The notes under the pieces were generated by a model. That model was not told where the DNA came from, ran no database searches, and saw only the letters and a list, made by a program, of their open reading frames with translations. A stretch of DNA of 64,000 bases from NCBI RefSeq assembly GCF_030052815.1, contig NC_079493.1, positions 56,153,191-56,217,190 of the forward strand. Direction: 5' to 3'. Position numbers and translations under genes: made by a program. Numbering within the stretch: the stretch's first letter is position 1; every line of letters starts with the position of its first letter. Origin of the DNA: Hevea brasiliensis (taxonomy: Eukaryota; Streptophyta; Magnoliopsida; Malpighiales; Euphorbiaceae). Shown here piece by piece: positions 59,179 through 64,000 of this stretch.

Positions 59179-61610
59179 TGTCACACCTTACCCCTTCGTA
59201 AGGCATAACATGATCCTGTAGTATACCTAATGAATTACTAAAGTTCGTCTATTGATAACCCATTAAATACACTATAAGGGATTTTAAACCTTTTATTATT
59301 TCTTTTTACAGTGGTGAGCACTTTTGACAGATGTTAAAATTTTTTTAATTGAAGTGAAATCAAATAACAAATCTAAAGTATCATTAATTTCTGTAAAAAT
59401 TTCGACAGAGTGCTGTCTATATTTGGAGCAAAACAGTTTTTCAAAAACCTGTAAAAAGTACTTCCAATATATTTGTTCAATCCCAACTCTAATATGGCTC
59501 AACTCAAATCAGTGTCCTCAATACAGTTCAAACTCAATTCAACATCATTTTCAGCAATTCCAAAGATAAAGTGCAAAATAAATGAGTATTTCAAAAGCTG
59601 AAATAAGAGAATTGTAATACAACATTTTAACAAGCCAAAATAATTTACAACTTTATTTTACAACTGCTCAAGACCAAGTACAATATATACATACAGTTCA
59701 CATACATTACAACAATATTTGCTAGGAAGTGGTATACTCAATATACCCGGCAAAATCCCAAAGCGAAGTTACAAGCAGCTTACTCTGCTGCTTTATCTGT
59801 CTGTCTACCTGCAATAGCAATGAAAAAGCTATCGCTGACTAAAATTTACTCAGTGGTGCACAATAAAAATTTAAAATGCAATATATAAAACATTTATTAA
59901 CAATTCACAATTCAAATGATTCACAATTTCATGTCACAATTTTCAAAGCTCATATAACACAAATTTGATCAAATAATTGAATAACACAGTGTTGCCAAAC
60001 AATAACACAACTTAGGTCATGACACAAATTTTCCGAACATGCCATGTTGTACACCACGACAAGACAAACTCACCCCACTAATCGAAATCAATGAGGGAGG
60101 TGGCTAGCTAGCTAATGAGTACTCATCTAAACTAACCTCAGACTGGCAAGCCAGAGAGGGAAGAAAGTGATCAAATATCAAACTCAACCCCACAAGTTGA
60201 GGAGGAACATATTAATATTGTCATGCCAAGTGTGAATCCAAAATCAATTTAAAACAAGTTATTCAAATATTTCATGCAAAACACAATTAAATTCCAAAGT
60301 CAATTTTTCATTAACAAAGTGGCAACACAGTAGTTATTGAAACCCATAATTAACATGATGCATACTAATCAAGTTTTCAATGGGAAAACGATAATTTAAA
60401 GTTATTGTGCACAAACACAATTTAAAACTATAATGTTCAATTGTAATTCAAGCAACAATCAAACAAACCACATTTTCAAATTTCCATTTCTAAAATAGGC
60501 AATAAACTTTTCTCAAACAAATTTTCCCAAGTCATAAATTCACAACTCATTTCTCCAAATAAATTTTCTAGTAAAAGCAGTGAATATAAAAAGTACTATG
60601 CACAGACCTAGTTTGAGTCGCCTCTAGGCCTTGACTCAATGTTCCTTATGCTTTTTAATATCCTTTTCAACTGTCAGTACTCAGTTAAATTGTTTCTAAC
60701 AATAAGGTTCAATAATTAATTTATTTTGTACTATTGCTTTCATTAGCCAACCTATAATGTTGACCTTTGATGCACTCTAGGGGAATAAATTTTAATGTTA
60801 TCAATATGTCACATTTTATAGTCCTTTAGTATTAGTACATGTTACCAATTTCATTTTCAAGTGTATTGCATTTTATTGAAATTTATCGGATTTTGGTATG
60901 CTGTTTTGACCTAGCCGGATGACCTAGTTCCCCCAGTTTTTGGGTTCCGGTAACTTGTAGGTCTATGTCTTAGTGAACTTTTGCCACAAATTTTAGATCA
61001 TTTGGAGTTTACTAGACCAAGTTATGGTCATTTTACTATTGCTGGACAGATTGCACTAAAATGGTAAACTTAGGTCATTTTCGATTATGGCAGTTTTTAT
61101 ACCCGAAGTTGTGCAAGCATTTTGACTTGCTTATGGTCATTTATGGGTTTTGTGATCTCTACAAAAGATGTATCCCTATGTCTAATCTTTCCAACCATAT
61201 AAATTTTAGGTCATTTGGACCTGTTTTGAGTGAGTTATGGCCAAAATACTGACTGTTGTTCAAATGGTCAGTTTTCAGGTTTGCAATGTCACTAATCCAG
61301 ATTTGGTCAATTTTCATATCACTTTCTGGACAGAATTTAGGTAGGCTTCCAACATGAAAGTTGGCACATTTTGTGCTTAGTTTCACATCCAATTAGCCTC
61401 ATACTAATTGGAGTCACACACTTAGGGTTATAGACTTATTTGCATACTGCCCTTAACTCATTTTTGAGGCATCAACCAATCACACATTCAACTAACCATA
61501 CTTCACTTCTTAAACCTAATTCTGCATTTGGTACTAACCATAACCATTCATTAGTTTACATTATAGTAACTTTGGGCAGAATATAACCAATTGGCAATGC
61601 ACCATTTCTT
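59179..61610 (-). repeat. Truncated Tekay-like LTR
   Basis: Starts tgtcacaccttacccc, aligns with 5277-7700 and 9301-11560, and breaks at about 61610, where copia RT begins. The precise terminus against the E5 protease suggests a separate insertion (possible first duplication copy tatat, 59174-59178) rather than E5's own 5' LTR, but the other end is lost, so this cannot be proved. Confidence 0.8.
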
Positions 61611-62571
61611 GGAATCAAGCATGTTAAACCTCTTTAACACCTTTTCCAAGTATAGACTTTGGGATAAACCAATTATTCTTTTCGCTCTATCTCTATAGAT
61701 ATGAATCCCAAGAATATAGGTTGCCTCTCCTAAGTCTTTTCATGGAGAATGTATTTGACAACCATACCTTTACAGTTGTCAAGATACCTGTATCATTACC
61801 CATCAACAGTATATCATCCACATATAAGACAAGAAAAGTGATAGCACTGTCACTAACCTTCTTATATACACATGGCTCATCCTCATTTTTTATAAAACCA
61901 AATGATTTAATGGCTTCATCAAAACGGATGCTCCAACTCCTCAAAGCTTGCTTCAACTCATAAATGGATCGCTTTAGCTTGCATACCATGGAACCATCTT
62001 GGGATTTAAAACCCCTAGGTTGTTCCATGAAAATGTTTTCTTTAATGTATCCATTGAGAAAAGCTGTTTTGACATCCATCTACCAAATCTCATAATCATA
62101 GTATGCAACTATTGCTAATAGAATCCTAATTGATTTAAGCATGGCAACAGGCGAGAAAGTCTCCTCATAGTCGATTCCTTGCCTTTGGCGAAACCCTTTC
62201 GCTACTAGCCTTGCCTTATAGATCTCTACCTTTGCATCAGAACTAATTTTCTTCTTGAAAACCCATTTATTCCCTATAGGTACAATACCTTAAGGTGGGT
62301 CAATAAGATCCCAAATTTGATTCTTATACATGGAATCAATTTCGGATTTCATAGCATCAATCTATTTTGAAGAGTCTATATCTGATATAGCTTCTTCATA
62401 GGTAAGTGGATCATCTCCATGATCTACTTCTTCATGAGTAAACAACTCTTGTTCTTCTTCATGAAGGAAATTATATCTCACCGGTGGGTGAGATACCCTG
62501 GTTGTTCTACGAGGAATAGTTGTAGATGTTTCATCATTGGGAGTAGGTTGACTAGATGGATCTATATCCAT
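61611..62571 (-). pseudogene. pol: E6 copia RT, 3' truncated
   Basis: From 62571: DIDPSSQPTPNDETS, DPLTYEEAISDIDSSK, then through stops and shifts to [16 protein letters not shown] (62079), RSWSIRFDEAIKSFGF and the intact YVDDILLMGNDTG. It ends in a shifted thumb region, followed by the junction with the Tekay-like LTR. Confidence 0.88.
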
Positions 62572-62583
62572 TTGATCTGTTGG

Positions 62584-63597
62584 TTAGTCAAAATTCTCTA
62601 ATTCTAACTCTATTTGCCTTCCTTTGCCTCCTTCTTGAACAAACTGTCGTTCAAGAAATGTAGCATCTCTACTCACCATAACCTTCTGTGATGTTGGCAA
62701 ATAAAAATAATATTCAAAACTATCTTTTGGATATCCAACAAATCGACCCTTTTCTGATCTGGTTTCCAATTTATCAGTGTTCAGCTTTTTGATATAAGCT
62801 GGACAACCCCAAATCTTAACATGTTTAAGACTTGGTTTTCTTCCTTTCCATATCTCATAAGGTGTGGAAGAAACTGATTTTGATGGAATCCTATTCAAAA
62901 TATACAAAGCTGATTTTAATGCAAATCCCCAAAAGGATATTAGCATATCAGTATAGCTCATCATACTACATACCATATCCAATAGGGTATGATTTCTCCT
63001 TTCAGATACACCATTCAACTGTGGCGTTCCTAGAGGAGTCAGCTGGGAAATAATGTCGTGCTCTCTCAAGTATTTATCAAATTTAGTATTCAAATATTCA
63101 CCTCGACGATCTGATCGAAGAGCTTTAATACTCTTTCCTGTTTGATTTTCTACTTCAAATTTAAATTCTTTGAACTTTTCAAAGGATTCATGTTTGTATT
63201 TCATCAAATACAAATACCCAAACCTTGATTTATCATCAGTAAAGGTAATAAAATAATGAAAACCACCTTTAGCCATTTCTTTAAATGGACCACATACATC
63301 ACTATGTATTAGCTCCAAAATATTTTCAGCCCTTAGCCCTTGTCCAATAAAAGGTGATCTAGTCATTTTGCCCTGAAGGCAAGATTCACAAGTTGGAGTA
63401 GGCTCAGAGCGCAATGAGGATAAAATCCCCATTTTCTCCAATTTTGCAAACCTATCTTCTGCAACATGATATAACCTTAAGTTCCAAATATATTTTGAAC
63501 TTGAGTTGGTTTTCACCATGGCATTGCATTCATTTAGATCACTTGCATTCATTTTGTGTTTGTCATTATTATTCAAATAATAAAGACCATCATTCAT
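62584..63597 (-). pseudogene. pol: E6 copia integrase, long open frame
   Basis: 337 codons open. GLYYLNNN starts the pre-integrase (GAG_pre-integrs type) part, then the zinc region (NLRLYH with the first His changed to Asn, CESCLQGK), DDE core (HSDVCGPF, SDRRGEYL, NGVSERRN) and C-terminal IWKGRKPSLKHVKIWGCPAY and SEKGRFVGYPKDS. The catalytic residues are readable; the zinc site His change would probably impair it. Confidence 0.9.
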
Positions 63598-63621
63598 ATA
63601 ACCCGAACCAACATATTTATT

Positions 63622-63972
63622 TCAAAAATAAATATTGCAAACATCATCTGTGAACTGAAATTCATAGCCATTTCTAGTCAAACTAGATATAGAAATGATG
63701 TTCTTAAAAGCATCAGTTACATATAAAATATTATCCAAATACAAAACATGTCCAGACATATAAAAAGATTTAGATCCTATGGCTAAATCTTCAACAGTTG
63801 AGCTATTGCCAATCCGGAGTCTGACATCTCGAGAATGCAAGCTGCTACTATTTGCTAGTTCCTGCATATCATTAGAAATGTGGGAGCTGGCACCAGTATC
63901 TAAAACCCAAGCTGTAGATGAACTATGAGTATCATCAGAATCTAAATAATAAGATATGGACATACCTTCCAA
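63622..63972 (-). pseudogene. pol: E6 copia protease
   Basis: Contains WVLDTGASSHISNDMQEL, the aspartic protease active site, and NILYVTDAFKNIISISSL, the usual second half. It would cut the polyprotein into gag, integrase and RT. A stop at 63622 separates it from the integrase frame. The upstream gag lies to the right of the window or near its edge. Confidence 0.88.
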
Positions 63973-64000
63973 AGGTGTATCCTTCTTGTCCTTCAGAGAA

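Larger units (their letters stand above)
61611..64000 (-). mobile_element. E6: copia remnant running off the window
   Basis: Same family as E1 and E2 by protein and DNA similarity. It begins abruptly inside RT (no RNase H, polypurine tract or 3' LTR), so the 3' part was deleted. Unlike E1 and E2 it has a protease between gag and integrase. It is the best preserved copia pol here. Confidence 0.88.

Noticed and set aside
1..64000. Host protein-coding, tRNA or rRNA genes
   Set aside because: Every stretch could be assigned to a mobile element or its leader or LTR; no cloverleaf or host gene motif was found by reading, though a tRNA search program was not available.

Overview
The window is plant nuclear DNA, most likely from a eudicot. 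It is AT-rich, has no recognisable host gene, and is almost completely explained by LTR retrotransposons inserted into one another. I could not name the species. No tRNA, rRNA, CRISPR or bacterial-type feature was seen. All family calls rest on protein motifs and LTR end sequences read by eye.

Layout. (1) 1-9155: a minus-strand, gag-only Ty3/gypsy element (T1) with very long LTRs (about 3.9 kb), probably a Tekay/Del chromovirus relative; its left LTR is cut by the window edge. (2) 9156-13253: a plus-strand gag relic of the same group, split by a 3.57 kb solo LTR (9301-12872) with a perfect 5-bp target duplication. (3) 13254-18807 and 53327-55386: two halves of one element (A/C) carrying a Transposase_28-like gene. 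The left half holds another solo LTR (13671-16744). The two halves are separated by (4) E1, 18808-53326, a minus-strand Ty1/copia element with 2.1 kb LTRs and target duplication agttc. E1 is about 9.5 kb by itself but is swollen to 34.5 kb by three insertions into its gag region: B (about 23787-29318, same family as A/C), E2 (29429-41026, a plus-strand sister copia element of about 9.5 kb, itself split by a copia solo LTR at 35424-37523) and E3 (41185-49032, a young, nearly intact plus-strand chromovirus with 822-bp LTRs). (5) 55387-59178: a minus-strand Tekay-type pol remnant (E5) with protease, RT, RNase H, integrase and a broken chromodomain; its integrase contains an 80-nt GT-AG intron-like insert. 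(6) 59179-61610: a truncated Tekay-type LTR. (7) 61611-64000: a minus-strand copia remnant (E6) that keeps its protease and integrase.

The order of events can be read from target-site duplications: A/C before E1, E1 before B, E2 and E3, and E2 before the solo LTR inside it. LTR divergence sampled by eye agrees (E1 about 6%, E2 about 4%, E3 about 2%). E1 and E2 share one deletion that removes the protease, so they look like copies of a non-autonomous subfamily mobilised in trans. The least ordinary contents are the A/C-B family (a two-exon gene with a 61-nt intron, divergent TATA boxes and palindromic 49-bp repeats), the integrase intron of E5, and the 146-bp leader repeats of E3.
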